Of a stretch of DNA of 64,000 nt, positions 35,296 through 44,112 are shown piece by piece (position 1 is the first letter of the stretch; every line of letters starts with the position of its first letter). The DNA is taken from positions 17,009 to 81,008 of the forward strand of contig JAPLXP010000002.1 of assembly GCA_026396015.1 (NCBI GenBank), given 5' to 3'. A program made the position numbers and the translations under genes. The notes under the pieces were generated by a model, which was not told the origin of the DNA, did not search any database, and was given only the letters and a program-made list of their open reading frames with translations. The DNA comes from Candidatus Nomurabacteria bacterium (GTDB taxonomy: Bacteria > Patescibacteria > Paceibacteria > UBA9973).

Positions 35296-35871
35296 CTATA
35301 CTAATATCCCAAAAGATTTTAATTCTTCAACAACGTCAGATACTGGTAGACCGATTATATTGTCCATGTCGCCTTCGGTACGGTCGATGAATTTTGCACC
35401 GATTAGTTGGATTGCGTATCCACCGGCTTTTTCTAGTGGCTCTCCTGTGGCTATATATTCATGAATTTCTTCGTCAGTCATTTCTTTGAAAAATACTTTT
35501 GATTCTACTGATTTTGAAATACTCTGATTTGTGTCTGTATCAATAATAGTGAATCCTGTGATCACATAGTGCATATTTCCCGAGAGCATTTTTAGCATTT
35601 CGTAGGCACGCTCTGGTGTATGAGGTTTGCCGAGGACCTTGTCCTCAAAAGCTAGAAATGTATCCCCTGAGATAATTATTGAATTTGGAAAATCAGATAC
35701 GAGCGATTCTGCCTTCCCTCTGGATAGGAATTGTGCCAAATCATGTGGACTCATGGGTAGAGTCATGTCCTCTTCGTATTTACCTGGGACGACCTCGAAA
35801 GGTAGACCTGTCTTTGATAGGATCTCTTTTCTGCGTGGTGATGTAGATGCTAGTATAATTCTCTTGCTCAT
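35296..35871 (-). CDS. maf: Maf-like nucleotide pyrophosphatase
   Basis: 191 residues: N-terminal LASTSPRRKEIL, SGDTFLAFEDKVLGKP, FTIIDT and C-terminal EKAGGYAIQ, IGLPVSDV, all Maf/HAM1-like hallmarks. Maf proteins hydrolyse modified or noncanonical nucleoside triphosphates, and have been linked to division arrest. First gene of a maf-APH pair. Confidence 0.92.
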   Translation of the reverse strand: MSKRIILASTSPRRKEILSKTGLPFEVVPGKYEEDMTLPMSPHDLAQFLSRGKAESLVSDFPNSIIISGDTFLAFEDKVLGKPHTPERAYEMLKMLSGNMHYVITGFTIIDTDTNQSISKSVESKVFFKEMTDEEIHEYIATGEPLEKAGGYAIQLIGAKFIDRTEGDMDNIIGLPVSDVVEELKSFGILV

Positions 35872-35912
35872 ATATTTATATATACTATCATTTTCTTAAA
35901 TTGCAATAAATT

Positions 35913-36251
35913 TTAGAACAACACCAGCCCTAACAATATTGAGCAGATATTTGCAACCAGCGACACAAATAATGACTGGCTAAATTTAAGATTGAGTAAC
36001 CTCCAATATATTACTGCCTCAGATATAAAGATAATCAATTCCCCACCGATCAGATAAGACAGCCGATGAGAAAAATATACAGGAAAGATAAACCAAAAAT
36101 AAGGAAGTGTCAGGGTTGAGGCTAGGATTCCAACAAAGATTATATTTTTATTAATAATCTTGTATCTAAACTTACAAATAAAATACAAGATGGGTACCTC
36201 TACTGCAAGTGTCGTAGTCAGGGCTAATAAAAATTTTATTTCATAAATCAT
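35913..36251 (-). CDS. Small integral membrane protein
   Basis: 112 residues with about four hydrophobic helices and few charged residues; no known family recognised. It starts 5 nt after the stop of the upstream peptidoglycan-binding-domain gene, so both are cotranscribed. Function unknown. Confidence 0.65.
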   Translation of the reverse strand: MIYEIKFLLALTTTLAVEVPILYFICKFRYKIINKNIIFVGILASTLTLPYFWFIFPVYFSHRLSYLIGGELIIFISEAVIYWRLLNLKFSQSLFVSLVANICSILLGLVLF

Positions 36252-36256
36252 AAATA

Positions 36257-36970
36257 CTACTTCATGAGCATGAGGGTTTGGAGTCCAACAGATCCATCAG
36301 ATTTGAGTTGGTGATTCTTCTGGAACAACATAACTGCCTTTTTTGTTTGTAATCCAAAATTTCCATCCTCCTTCATATTAGTCTTAAAAAAATTATTCAA
36401 ATATTTTTGTACCATCCTCACACTTTCATCATTCTTCATACCTACCTTCAATGTCTTTTTTATTTTTGATATATCAGATGAGTTCGAAGGTGTATCTGTA
36501 AAATTTTTAATTTGTATTGGACTTCCGTTGTTGTATTCTGAAGTGTCACTAATTTTTACTAATTTAAAACCACTTCCTGATGATACAAGAGAATACTCTA
36601 TGGTCTGCTTTTTTATTGGATTCTTGTCATCAACATAACCACCATAAACATCCATATCTTTAACTAGTCGTTTGTCAGCATCTATAACTTCTGGATTTTC
36701 TTTTGTATTCCAATACAAATCCAAACTATTAAATTTATACCCTTTTGAAATACATGTATTATTTTTTACAAGGAAGACGCCATTTGAGCTAGCCATAGGG
36801 CCACTAGTCTTTCCGATCAAAACAATATGTGAAAAAGAATCCAAATTTATAACCTTCGCACAAAGATCGAGATAATGTGTGCCGGGCATGATAACATCCG
36901 CCGAAGCAAAAAATGGAGACAATATTAAACCGAAGAGAAATACAAAGCTAAATATTTTAAATTTATTCAT
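36257..36970 (-). CDS. Secreted protein with peptidoglycan-binding domain
   Basis: 237 residues: a signal peptide ending near FFASA, a central domain of unknown type with two Cys (DLCAKVIN, NTCISKG), and a C-terminal PG_binding_1 domain (about residues 175-237: ESVRMVQKYLNNFFKT, EDGNFGLQTKKAVMLFQK, GSVGLQTLMLM). It likely binds the cell wall outside the membrane. TATAAT ends 9 nt before the ATG at 36970. Confidence 0.85.
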   Translation of the reverse strand: MNKFKIFSFVFLFGLILSPFFASADVIMPGTHYLDLCAKVINLDSFSHIVLIGKTSGPMASSNGVFLVKNNTCISKGYKFNSLDLYWNTKENPEVIDADKRLVKDMDVYGGYVDDKNPIKKQTIEYSLVSSGSGFKLVKISDTSEYNNGSPIQIKNFTDTPSNSSDISKIKKTLKVGMKNDESVRMVQKYLNNFFKTNMKEDGNFGLQTKKAVMLFQKNHQLKSDGSVGLQTLMLMK

Positions 36971-36987
36971 AATACACGTATTATACT

Positions 36988-37032
36988 CCAAAAATAATAA
37001 AAGGCCCTCAACACTGAGGGCCTTTTATTATT
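36988..37032. terminator. Terminator of the glycosyltransferase/PAP2 operon
   Basis: An 18-bp stem (ATAATAAAAGGCCCTCA with its complement), loop ACAC, has T-runs on both strands. Confidence 0.85.
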
Positions 37033-37702
37033 TATCAAAAACTTCTATATAAATATCATTTTCAAATAGGTTCAAATCTTTTTTGAAAAGAATTTTTGAT
37101 ATGTGATAGAGAGTATATGTGATGAAGAATGCAGAGAAAACATCAATAGAATAGTGGAGGTGTCCGAGTAGGACAACAGTCGCGAAGAAAACAGAAGATC
37201 CCAAGAATATAAAACGAAGAGGCTTTATGTCCCAGAAGATCAAAGCAAGTAAAAATGGTATCCCAGTATGACCAGAGAAAAATAGATCCCCCGCAAAAGA
37301 GAACTTGCTAATCATATCAAGTGGTGAAATAAATATCTGACTTGGAAATGGGGCGATGTGTGTGAGATTTATAAAAAACGCACGCACTACGATAAACAAA
37401 CTGACAGACTTAAAAATAAAAGGAAATCTTTTAATATAAAGTAGACAGATGATTATAGAGAAGATGAAAAAATAAAAAGTACCTTCAACAAACAAACCAT
37501 TCACTGCAAAAGCACGTATATTGTTCAAGACTAGATCTGTCACTGAATTACTTGCCTTTAATGTGGCATAAGTGCCAGCATAAAAATTAATAATCAATGC
37601 AAAAGTAATCATTGCCAATGAAGCAAAAAATGAGATCAAAAAATCTCTTTGTCTAAAGTGTGTCGAATATGATTTAATTAATATTTTTAATTTTTCATTC
37701 AT
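37028..37702 (-). CDS. PAP2-like membrane lipid phosphatase/transferase, copy 2
   Basis: 224 residues with six helices. GDLFFSGHTGIPFLL and GHLHYSIDVFSAFFITYT match the PAP2_C/sphingomyelin-synthase-like active-site motifs (SGHT and HYxxD). It is a close paralogue of the next upstream gene. Start at 37702, 4 nt after that gene's stop. A role in lipid or polyprenyl-phosphate processing is likely but untested. Confidence 0.82.
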   Translation of the reverse strand: MNEKLKILIKSYSTHFRQRDFLISFFASLAMITFALIINFYAGTYATLKASNSVTDLVLNNIRAFAVNGLFVEGTFYFFIFSIIICLLYIKRFPFIFKSVSLFIVVRAFFINLTHIAPFPSQIFISPLDMISKFSFAGDLFFSGHTGIPFLLALIFWDIKPLRFIFLGSSVFFATVVLLGHLHYSIDVFSAFFITYTLYHISKILFKKDLNLFENDIYIEVFDK

Positions 37703-37706
37703 AGTA

Positions 37707-38378
37707 CTATGATACCACATTCATGGTAGTTTCATTTTTATACATATTTAGATCTTTACTGAATAATATTTCTGATATGTGGAATATTGTATATGTTATA
37801 AAGAAAGCAGACAATACATCAATAGAGTAATGTAGGTGCCCCAATAAAACTACAGTGCCAAAAAATACTGAAGATAATAAAAATGTTATACGCAAATATT
37901 TAATGTCCCAAAAGATAAGCATCAGTAGGAATGGTATTCCAGTATGACCAGAAAAAAATAAATCTCCACCAAAAGAAAATTTACTAATCAGATCTACTGG
38001 TGATATAAATATCTGACTGGGGAATGGACCTATATGAGTCAAACTAATAAATACAGAACGTATAATAATAAAAAGACTTAATGTTTTAAAAATAAAAGGA
38101 GCTCTTCGTATATACAATAAACATACCAAAATTAGAAAAGCCCAAAAAACAAAAGTTCCCCAGACAAACAATCCATCTACGTCAAATGCTCGAATATTGT
38201 TCAACACTACATCCGTCACAGCATTACTGGCGTGCACTGTAGCATATGTGCCTGCGTAAAAATTTATAATCAGAGCAACACATATCATTACCAGTGACAA
38301 AATAAAAGATTGTAAAAAATCTTTTTGACCAAAGTGCGACTTATATGACGACCACAATGTATTGAATTTATTTTTCAT
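37707..38378 (-). CDS. PAP2-like membrane lipid phosphatase/transferase, copy 1
   Basis: 223 residues, with the same motifs as its neighbour: GDLFFSGHTGIPFLL and GHLHYSIDVLSAFFITYT, and a shared N-terminal FYAGTYATVHASNAVTDVVLNNIRAF. The two genes are a tandem duplication with conserved catalytic His and Asp. Its ATG overlaps the glycosyltransferase stop by one base (TAATG). Probably a membrane phosphatase or head-group transferase linked to the glycosyltransferase. Confidence 0.82.
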   Translation of the reverse strand: MKNKFNTLWSSYKSHFGQKDFLQSFILSLVMICVALIINFYAGTYATVHASNAVTDVVLNNIRAFDVDGLFVWGTFVFWAFLILVCLLYIRRAPFIFKTLSLFIIIRSVFISLTHIGPFPSQIFISPVDLISKFSFGGDLFFSGHTGIPFLLMLIFWDIKYLRITFLLSSVFFGTVVLLGHLHYSIDVLSAFFITYTIFHISEILFSKDLNMYKNETTMNVVS

Positions 38379-39790
38379 TATCTTATGTCTTTATAATTAT
38401 TTGTAAATGGCTTGCCTCGTAGTGATATAGCTAAAAAATTTATTATGTATTTCCATCCAGTAGATACGAACCCCTCACCCTCAAAACGTCGATCTGAAGT
38501 AAGGATATAAAATCTTCTTTTAAAAATAATCCTTCCAACCTTAGATAGCCTGCGAGCAATATCAGTATCTTCACCGTAAAAAGAAATATTTTTATTAAAA
38601 CCACCTATCTTCAATATTGCATCTCTCTTTACTACAAAATTCCCTCCTACCATCATATATCCGGTAAAAAAATATGATATTCGAGCCAAGACATTCCAGT
38701 ACACCCAGACTATGTATTTTTTTAATGAAGAAACATTTTGATACACATATGGGCCACTGAATGCCACAGCTCGTTTGTCTTTATTTATTAAATCCAACAG
38801 AATCTCACTCCAATTCTCCGGCATAACAGTATCTGCATCTATATACGCGACATAATCCCCTTTTGATGCATCGAGGCCCCTCTGGCGAGCTTTTGTTAAA
38901 CCTTTGTCTCCTTCATAAACAACTCTAACCTCAGAAAAACCCTCTGCTACTTTTTTTGTATTATCAGTACTAGCATTATCTACTACAATAAGCTCAAAAA
39001 AAATACCTTGAGAATTTTTAATAACAGAATCTAGACATGCTCCTATATATTTCTCTTCATTAAAAGCTGGTATTACTAAAGAGATTTTTGGGTTAATATT
39101 TTTATTTTTCTTTATGAGTTGTATTAGTTTTATGTTTTGATAATACATTTCAAAAATTGAAATTGTACACAATATATCCGACCATACACCCAAAATAACT
39201 CTACTCCCTTTCCATATACCACGTTTATCTTGACTGAAATTATTTTCAACATTCTTCCACTCTACTACTGTTATACTTAATTTATTTTTAATAATTATTT
39301 TATTTAAAAAAACTTCTAATCCATAGCTAGGCAACAATTCCATCTCTGCTATCTTTTCCATAAAACAAAACCTAGGCAATATTCTTTCTCCTGAGAGGTA
39401 GTCAATTTTTTTAAAAGGAAAAAGTGGCCATGAGTTTTTTCTCATACTAATAGATACATCAGAAATATTTTGTTCTATAGGATACAGTATATCTCTAATA
39501 TTCTTTTCATTTAAAAATTTCAAATCAGCATCAAGCATAAAAATAAAATCTCCTCTTGCCGCTCGAATACCATCGGCAATGGTTTTACTCTTGCCCATAT
39601 TTTTTGGGTGCTCTATATAATCAGCACCAGAAAAACTTTTTACAATTTGTTTTGTTTTATCCGAAGACCCATCATCTACCACAATAACTTCATGTAGATA
39701 TTTTCCAATCAGAGGCACGACGACAAACAAAACATCACCGATACCTTTTTCTTCGTTATATGCTGGTATAATACAGGAAATTTTCTTCAT
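38378..39790 (-). CDS. Double-domain family 2 glycosyltransferase
   Basis: 470 residues with two GT2 domains in one chain. The first (residues 1-215) starts CIIPAYNEEKGIGD with VVDDGSSD and LDADLKF. The second (about 230-470) starts LVIPAFNEEKYIGACLDS with VVDNASTDNT, YIDADTVMPENW and GEDTDIARR. The first domain is like dolichol-phosphate-mannose synthases, the second like rhamnosyl/galactosyl transferases. A fusion could couple two sugar-transfer steps in surface glycan synthesis; substrates are unknown. It overlaps DedA by 4 nt (ATGA). Confidence 0.88.
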   Translation of the reverse strand: MKKISCIIPAYNEEKGIGDVLFVVVPLIGKYLHEVIVVDDGSSDKTKQIVKSFSGADYIEHPKNMGKSKTIADGIRAARGDFIFMLDADLKFLNEKNIRDILYPIEQNISDVSISMRKNSWPLFPFKKIDYLSGERILPRFCFMEKIAEMELLPSYGLEVFLNKIIIKNKLSITVVEWKNVENNFSQDKRGIWKGSRVILGVWSDILCTISIFEMYYQNIKLIQLIKKNKNINPKISLVIPAFNEEKYIGACLDSVIKNSQGIFFELIVVDNASTDNTKKVAEGFSEVRVVYEGDKGLTKARQRGLDASKGDYVAYIDADTVMPENWSEILLDLINKDKRAVAFSGPYVYQNVSSLKKYIVWVYWNVLARISYFFTGYMMVGGNFVVKRDAILKIGGFNKNISFYGEDTDIARRLSKVGRIIFKRRFYILTSDRRFEGEGFVSTGWKYIINFLAISLRGKPFTNNYKDIR

Positions 39791-40395
39791 ATATTTTCTA
39801 AATGATCTATTTCTTCGACTTTTTTTCGAGTATATTTTTGAAGCGCAAAAAATCCAAAAATAAATACAGTAGCAATTATGGCGACTAAAATTCCTGCATC
39901 TTTCACATAAAATGTTGCATTGGAATATGAACTACCTAGATAATACCCGAGGGTCATCAAAATTCCATATTGAATTACTGTCACACAAAGTGCCCATCTA
40001 ACAAAACGCCAGTACTCAAGCTTTGCGAGACCAGCTGTTATCAAAAGAGGTGTAGATAAACCATATGCAATTTTACTAATAAACATTGTTTTTGTTGTAT
40101 GCTCTTTCCAAGCTTTTTCAATAAAATTAAAATGGGAAGAAATAATTTTTGATTTTGTGTCAAAGCGTGCAAGTATTTTTTCTTTATTTCCAAATCGTCC
40201 TAGTGCATAATAAGCTGAATCTGGCAAAAAATCACCTAAAATAATTATAATGAGGGCATAGATAAAATTAAAGTACCCGATATGAGCCATAAACCCGACA
40301 GCCAGGGCAAGAATAGGACCTTCTACAAGAGCTAAAGGGAGTAACGTCCAGTAGCGATTAGCTAGAAAAAATTTTAGAAAAAATGAGCCATGCAT
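39787..40395 (-). CDS. DedA/SNARE-associated family membrane protein
   Basis: 202 residues. Re-entrant segment VEGPILALAVGFMAHIGYFNF, then GDFLPDSAYYALGRFG and FISKIAYGLSTPLLITAGLAKL: the DedA fold, linked to lipid (undecaprenyl phosphate) flipping. It heads an operon with the glycosyltransferase and PAP2 pair, which fits lipid-linked glycan handling. A TATAGT box lies close upstream of the start. Confidence 0.88.
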   Translation of the reverse strand: MHGSFFLKFFLANRYWTLLPLALVEGPILALAVGFMAHIGYFNFIYALIIIILGDFLPDSAYYALGRFGNKEKILARFDTKSKIISSHFNFIEKAWKEHTTKTMFISKIAYGLSTPLLITAGLAKLEYWRFVRWALCVTVIQYGILMTLGYYLGSSYSNATFYVKDAGILVAIIATVFIFGFFALQKYTRKKVEEIDHLENI

Positions 40396-40425
40396 GTTAT
40401 ATACTATACATCTTTTTATAAAAAA

Positions 40426-40466
40426 ATTCCCAGACGTATGCCAAGCAGTTGGAATGATTAGTCCCC
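40426..40466 (-). other. Inverted tRNA-His 3' end interrupted by a CTGC-loop hairpin
   Basis: On the plus strand ATTCCCAG (40426-40433) and TAGTCCCC (40459-40466) equal the T-stem and acceptor 3' strands of tRNA-His, but in reverse orientation to the tRNA. Between them is a hairpin, CCAA-GCAG-TTGG (loop CTGC on the minus strand). Two other tRNAs here have the same arrangement. Confidence 0.6.
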
Positions 40467-40469
40467 TAA

Positions 40470-40503
40470 TAGAAAAAACGTCTTTAAAGACGTTTTTTCT
40501 ATT
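40470..40503. terminator. Terminator after tRNA-His
   Basis: The perfect stem TAGAAAAAACGTCTT with its complement. Pairing can extend through the tRNA acceptor 3' strand into 40459-40466. Confidence 0.8.
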
Positions 40504-40504
40504 G

Positions 40505-40577
40505 GGGGACTACTGGGAATCGAACCCAGATCGAAGGTTCCACAAACCTCAGTGTTAACCGTTACACCATAATCCCC
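40505..40577 (-). tRNA. tRNA-His (GTG)
   Basis: A full cloverleaf: acceptor with GGGATTA/TAGTCCC, G at position -1 opposite C73 as required for tRNA-His, D-stem GTGT/ACAC, anticodon loop TTGTGGA, and a TTCGATTCC T-arm. CCA is not encoded. Confidence 0.95.
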
Positions 40578-40589
40578 ATATATACAATC

Positions 40590-41144
40590 CTACTTATAAG
40601 TAGGAGGTTCTTCCTTTATACCAGAAAAGTGGTTAGAAAGTCTAGCTAGAGCATAAAGTAGTGAAGACAGACGATTCAAATACGCTTTTGTATAATCACC
40701 CACTTTTACCTGACCCTCATCAGCTACGCCTATCACCCTCCTCTCTGCACGGCGTGAAATAGTACGTGCCACATCAAAAAATACAGCCAATTCAGATCCA
40801 CCAGATATAAAGAATGAAGTAATTGGTGGCAATTCTTTTTCAATTGTATCTACATAGTTTTCTATTTCTTTCACCTTGTCCTCACCTATGGTCATATCAC
40901 TACCAGCAAGCTCGGCCTGAACGATAAATAAATTCTGCTGCACAACATGCACAACTTTCTCAAAATTTTCTCCTGTTGGGACTTTGAATCCGGCATCAGC
41001 ACTCTTTACCTTGCACACACCAAGAAAAGAATTGATCTCGTCGAGTGTTCCTAATGCTTCTGCTATATTTGAACTTTTGGATATACGTTGATCGCAACCA
41101 AAAGTCTTTGTAGTTCCGTTGTCCCCTTTTCTAGTGTAAAGCAT
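40590..41144 (-). CDS. Cob(I)alamin adenosyltransferase, PduO type
   Basis: 184 residues. It starts LYTRKGDNGTTKTFG (PduO ATP-binding motif), with EALGTLDEINSFLGV, FFISGGSELAVFFDVARTISRRAERRV (conserved Arg/Glu pair), and YLNRLSSLLYALARLSN. It adenosylates cobalamin to coenzyme B12, the cofactor of the class II RNR encoded at 20.3-22.7 kb. It follows the VKOR gene in a TAATATG junction. Confidence 0.95.
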   Translation of the reverse strand: MLYTRKGDNGTTKTFGCDQRISKSSNIAEALGTLDEINSFLGVCKVKSADAGFKVPTGENFEKVVHVVQQNLFIVQAELAGSDMTIGEDKVKEIENYVDTIEKELPPITSFFISGGSELAVFFDVARTISRRAERRVIGVADEGQVKVGDYTKAYLNRLSSLLYALARLSNHFSGIKEEPPTYK

Positions 41145-41145
41145 A

Positions 41146-41574
41146 TTATATAAATAAATGAAGATAAGATAATAAAAATATAATGGTGGATATAAATGCA
41201 GAAGATATACACCAAATGCACCACTGCTTTATAACAAAACCTTGCAAAAATAACAAATACAAAGAAAAAGCTACAGAAAATCCCGCAAATATAAAAAGTA
41301 ATTCCTTAAATAAAAAATTCCACGTCAAAAATAAAGAGATAAATGAATATAAAAATAGCGTCACAGTATAGTAACTGATACCTATTACTTCTACAGAAAA
41401 AGGACCAATGTGTGAATAACTACTATTCACAACGAGCTCACAATTCGTACGTATTGGGCAAATTAATTTCTTTTTACTTTTCTTTTTCTGATAAATATAG
41501 GATGCTATCAAAAAACCAATACAGGCAAAAATTAAAGTCCAACAAGCAAGAACTGAAGATACATCTATTTGCAT
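41146..41574 (-). CDS. VKOR-family membrane disulfide oxidoreductase
   Basis: 142 residues with four helices. LICPIRTNCELVVNSSYSHIGPFSVEVIGISYY holds the first Cys pair, the conserved Ser and GxP-YY segment. FVIKQWCIWCISSA holds the active-site CXXC. Vitamin K epoxide reductase homologues reoxidise periplasmic thioredoxin-like partners using quinone. This window has a second quinone-linked oxidase (DsbB-like). Confidence 0.9.
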   Translation of the reverse strand: MQIDVSSVLACWTLIFACIGFLIASYIYQKKKSKKKLICPIRTNCELVVNSSYSHIGPFSVEVIGISYYTVTLFLYSFISLFLTWNFLFKELLFIFAGFSVAFSLYLLFLQGFVIKQWCIWCISSAFISTIIFLLSYLHLFI

Positions 41575-42866
41575 ACTGTTCCACTTAAAATATTTTTTGT
41601 ATAAATTTTAGAACTATTACTATCTAGGCAGACATATGAATTCTCGTCAGTAGCCAATGGGAATGACATTGCCCAAGATTTTGTATTTGAAAAACAATAA
41701 CCTTTACTACTCTCCAATTCTAGTAGTGGGTTTAGGAAGTGAGCAATAGTCTTGTCGCTAGTATCAGCAGGGTCTGCATAGAAAAGAGAATCTTTTATAG
41801 GAGCCACACAATCCCCTTTTGCATTTGCCACTGTTCCGTATTTATTTTTATTCAAAGCATATTTTTTATAAATCTGCAGCTCAATACTTGAAACATAATT
41901 TTCAATCATACTATCCTTTCCTTTCAATTCATCTGCTGTTGAAATTTCCACTGCGACAACTTGATTTGCAGGATCAGAGACATCAACTTTTGATTCAATA
42001 GGCGAAATATCATTAGGACTTTGATTGTCCGGAGTAGAATCATTATTTTGGCTAGAAATGGGTGTTGTGTCTGCGGGAACAATCTCACTTTTATTTGAAT
42101 TACTTATATTTTTAGTAAAATCAACAGTAACTGCATTTGGATTTACTTTTGGTAAAAAAGGTATGTTTATTAGTCCATTTGTATATGCAAAAGAAACACC
42201 TGCTGCAATACAAAGTATTACCACAAACACAAAAATCCAGACTAAGAATTTTGGTACGCCGTGCTTCTTTTCCCCTTCAAAAACAAAATTATTCTTTATG
42301 TCTTTAGGATATGAGGATATCATCGCCTTATTCGCAAATGAATTGTTTGCAGGTGCTGAAGAAATAGAAGGAATTGGATTTATAGTTGGCTCAGGTGTAG
42401 CATGAACTTTTGCTAATTCCATTTTTCTCTCTGGAGAGAATGGTGGTGGCAATGTTTTATTTTGAGCAGGAATTACTTCTGGAGTAGAGATTTTAGGCAT
42501 TAGAGTCGGCATCGGTTCGTGCTTCTCCTCTACTGCGATTGGAGTATTTGCAGGTGCCCACACTTTTGGTAGACTCTGACTTGGATTTGGGGTTGAAAAA
42601 TTATCTTTTATCGCAACTTTATCTATGGGTGCTTCACGATATGGATCAACTGCGGGCCTCACGACAGAAATAGAAGCTAATGTGGAAATATCTTTTTGAA
42701 CGCTAGTCACGACAGGAAAATCATAAGCTGGTACAACCTTTGCAAGACCCTCTTCTATGTCTTCAGAATTCCAACCAGCCTCTAATAGACGTGATTTTAT
42801 CACGTCGTTACTTACATCTTTCTTTTGTTCTTTTTCAATAAATTCTACAAGATCAAGAGTAATCAT
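41565..42866 (-). CDS. Membrane protein with N-terminal helical and C-terminal pilin-like domains
   Basis: 433 residues. Residues 1-40 (LVEFIEKEQKKDVSNDVIKSRLLEAGWNSEDIEEGL) form a small helical domain repeated in CPR proteins. A Pro/Ser-rich cytoplasmic linker precedes one membrane helix (about residue 215). The C-terminal 130 residues with Cys pairs (GDCVAP, GYCFSN, YVCLDS) resemble a minor pilin globular head. TATAAT ends 8 nt before the ATG. Possibly a pilin-related sensor or structural protein; role unknown. Confidence 0.65.
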   Translation of the reverse strand: MITLDLVEFIEKEQKKDVSNDVIKSRLLEAGWNSEDIEEGLAKVVPAYDFPVVTSVQKDISTLASISVVRPAVDPYREAPIDKVAIKDNFSTPNPSQSLPKVWAPANTPIAVEEKHEPMPTLMPKISTPEVIPAQNKTLPPPFSPERKMELAKVHATPEPTINPIPSISSAPANNSFANKAMISSYPKDIKNNFVFEGEKKHGVPKFLVWIFVFVVILCIAAGVSFAYTNGLINIPFLPKVNPNAVTVDFTKNISNSNKSEIVPADTTPISSQNNDSTPDNQSPNDISPIESKVDVSDPANQVVAVEISTADELKGKDSMIENYVSSIELQIYKKYALNKNKYGTVANAKGDCVAPIKDSLFYADPADTSDKTIAHFLNPLLELESSKGYCFSNTKSWAMSFPLATDENSYVCLDSNSSKIYTKNILSGTVCK

Positions 42867-42918
42867 ATAATTAAATTATAACATGCCAACAAAAAAAATT
42901 CACACTCAAGTGTAAATT

Positions 42919-43488
42919 TTAAAAATCATATAGATAAAGATGTCGGGCATTTTGATATTTTCCATCTCTTTCCAGATCAATCTCTGCTTTTGGTTTTTTG
43001 TTTGTAAATTTAAAAGAAACAGATACCATCCTCACCCCCGCTTTTATTTCTTTATCGAATTTCGTGAGTATATCATCCATATCATTCGGATATATATACA
43101 TCACCAAATGTGTAGCATTACTCAAGTCGTAATCAAAAAAATCTTTTTTAATTAATTTAATTGTCCCTCTACCCCCAACCTTGCGAATAAAATTTCTAAA
43201 CACAGATATCATAAATGGAAACATCTTTTTTTCAATACCAACAAATTCTACTTTGGGATGCTTGTCTTTTAGATAAAAAAGAATTCGCCCGTCACCAGAG
43301 CCTAGATCATAAACTATAGATCCATCTACTAGCTCGAGCCCTTTGTCTACATAAGGTAAGACTTTATTTGGTGTACGTATAAATGGTGTCCCCTTTCCTA
43401 CAAAAGAAAACGCCCACATACAAGTAAAGACGAATACTGCAATCACAATTGCAGTTAAAAGATAAATAATTATAGAAATAAATATCAT
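42919..43488 (-). CDS. Membrane-tethered class I SAM methyltransferase
   Basis: 189 residues. An N-terminal membrane helix is followed by the SAM-binding motif VYDLGSGDGRIL and VEFVGIEKK. The downstream acidic segment (KKDFFDYDLSNATHLVMYIYPNDM) fits motif II/III of a Rossmann methyltransferase. The ATG at 43488 immediately follows the encoded CCA of tRNA-Leu, with no gap. Substrate unknown. Confidence 0.82.
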   Translation of the reverse strand: MIFISIIIYLLTAIVIAVFVFTCMWAFSFVGKGTPFIRTPNKVLPYVDKGLELVDGSIVYDLGSGDGRILFYLKDKHPKVEFVGIEKKMFPFMISVFRNFIRKVGGRGTIKLIKKDFFDYDLSNATHLVMYIYPNDMDDILTKFDKEIKAGVRMVSVSFKFTNKKPKAEIDLERDGKYQNARHLYLYDF

Positions 43489-43573
43489 TGGTGCCCGGGA
43501 CTGGACTCGAACCAGCACATCTTACGACACACCCACCTCAAGGGTGCTTGTCTACCAATTTCAACACCCGGGC
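43489..43573 (-). tRNA. tRNA-Leu (GAG)
   Basis: Acceptor GCCCGGG/CCCGGGC, D-stem TTG/CAA, anticodon stem CACCC/GGGTG with loop TTGAGGT, long variable arm, T-arm CTGGTTCGAGTCCAG. CCA is encoded. The methyltransferase ATG begins on the next base. Confidence 0.95.
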
Positions 43574-43627
43574 AAAACACTCACAAAAAGAGCATATCAG
43601 ATTCAAGCCTTTTTTTCAATATAAAAA

Positions 43628-43654
43628 ATAAAATCACCCATTGGGTGATTTTAT
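43628..43654 (-). terminator. Terminator after rplS
   Basis: The stem AAAATCACCCA with its complement is followed by T-runs on the minus strand. Confidence 0.85.
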
Positions 43655-43657
43655 TTT

Positions 43658-44068
43658 TTATTCAGCAGATGTTACTTCTGTGTCTTTTGTGTTTGTAGAT
43701 TCCTCTTTTGAAAGAGTAATACTCTTTAGACGCTTTTTAACTTCTTTCACAGCCTTTGTACGGATGAAGTAAAGCTTACTGCGACGAGTCTTTGAACGTT
43801 TTATGATTTCAATCTTGTCGATGTTTGGAGAGTATAATGGGAAAATTCTTTCTACACCGATTGTTGACGCAACTTTACGAACTGTAAATGTAGCACCAAT
43901 CTCGGCACCGTGCTTGCGAGAAAGAACGAGGCCTTCAAAAGCTTGAAGACGAACTTTTCCTTTTTCCAGAATCTTTGACCAGACTTTAACAGTGTCCCCC
44001 GCCTTAAAATCAAGGTTTTTTCGAGAGTCTCTATCTACTGGAGTTAATTTCATTTTGGTATTTTCCAT
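43658..44068 (-). CDS. rplS: 50S ribosomal protein L19
   Basis: 136 residues of bL19: FKAGDTVKVWSKILEKGKVRLQAFEG, GVERIFPLYSPNIDKIEIIKR, RRSKLYFIR. An acidic Ser/Thr/Glu tail of about 15 residues follows the usual end. The ATG at 44068 is chosen for conserved alignment and the extended -10 TGCTATATT, which ends 7 nt upstream. Confidence 0.95.
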   Translation of the reverse strand: MENTKMKLTPVDRDSRKNLDFKAGDTVKVWSKILEKGKVRLQAFEGLVLSRKHGAEIGATFTVRKVASTIGVERIFPLYSPNIDKIEIIKRSKTRRSKLYFIRTKAVKEVKKRLKSITLSKEESTNTKDTEVTSAE

Positions 44069-44112
44069 AGGCGTTAATATAGCATAAGAATATCTTTTAA
44101 GCAAGAATATCT

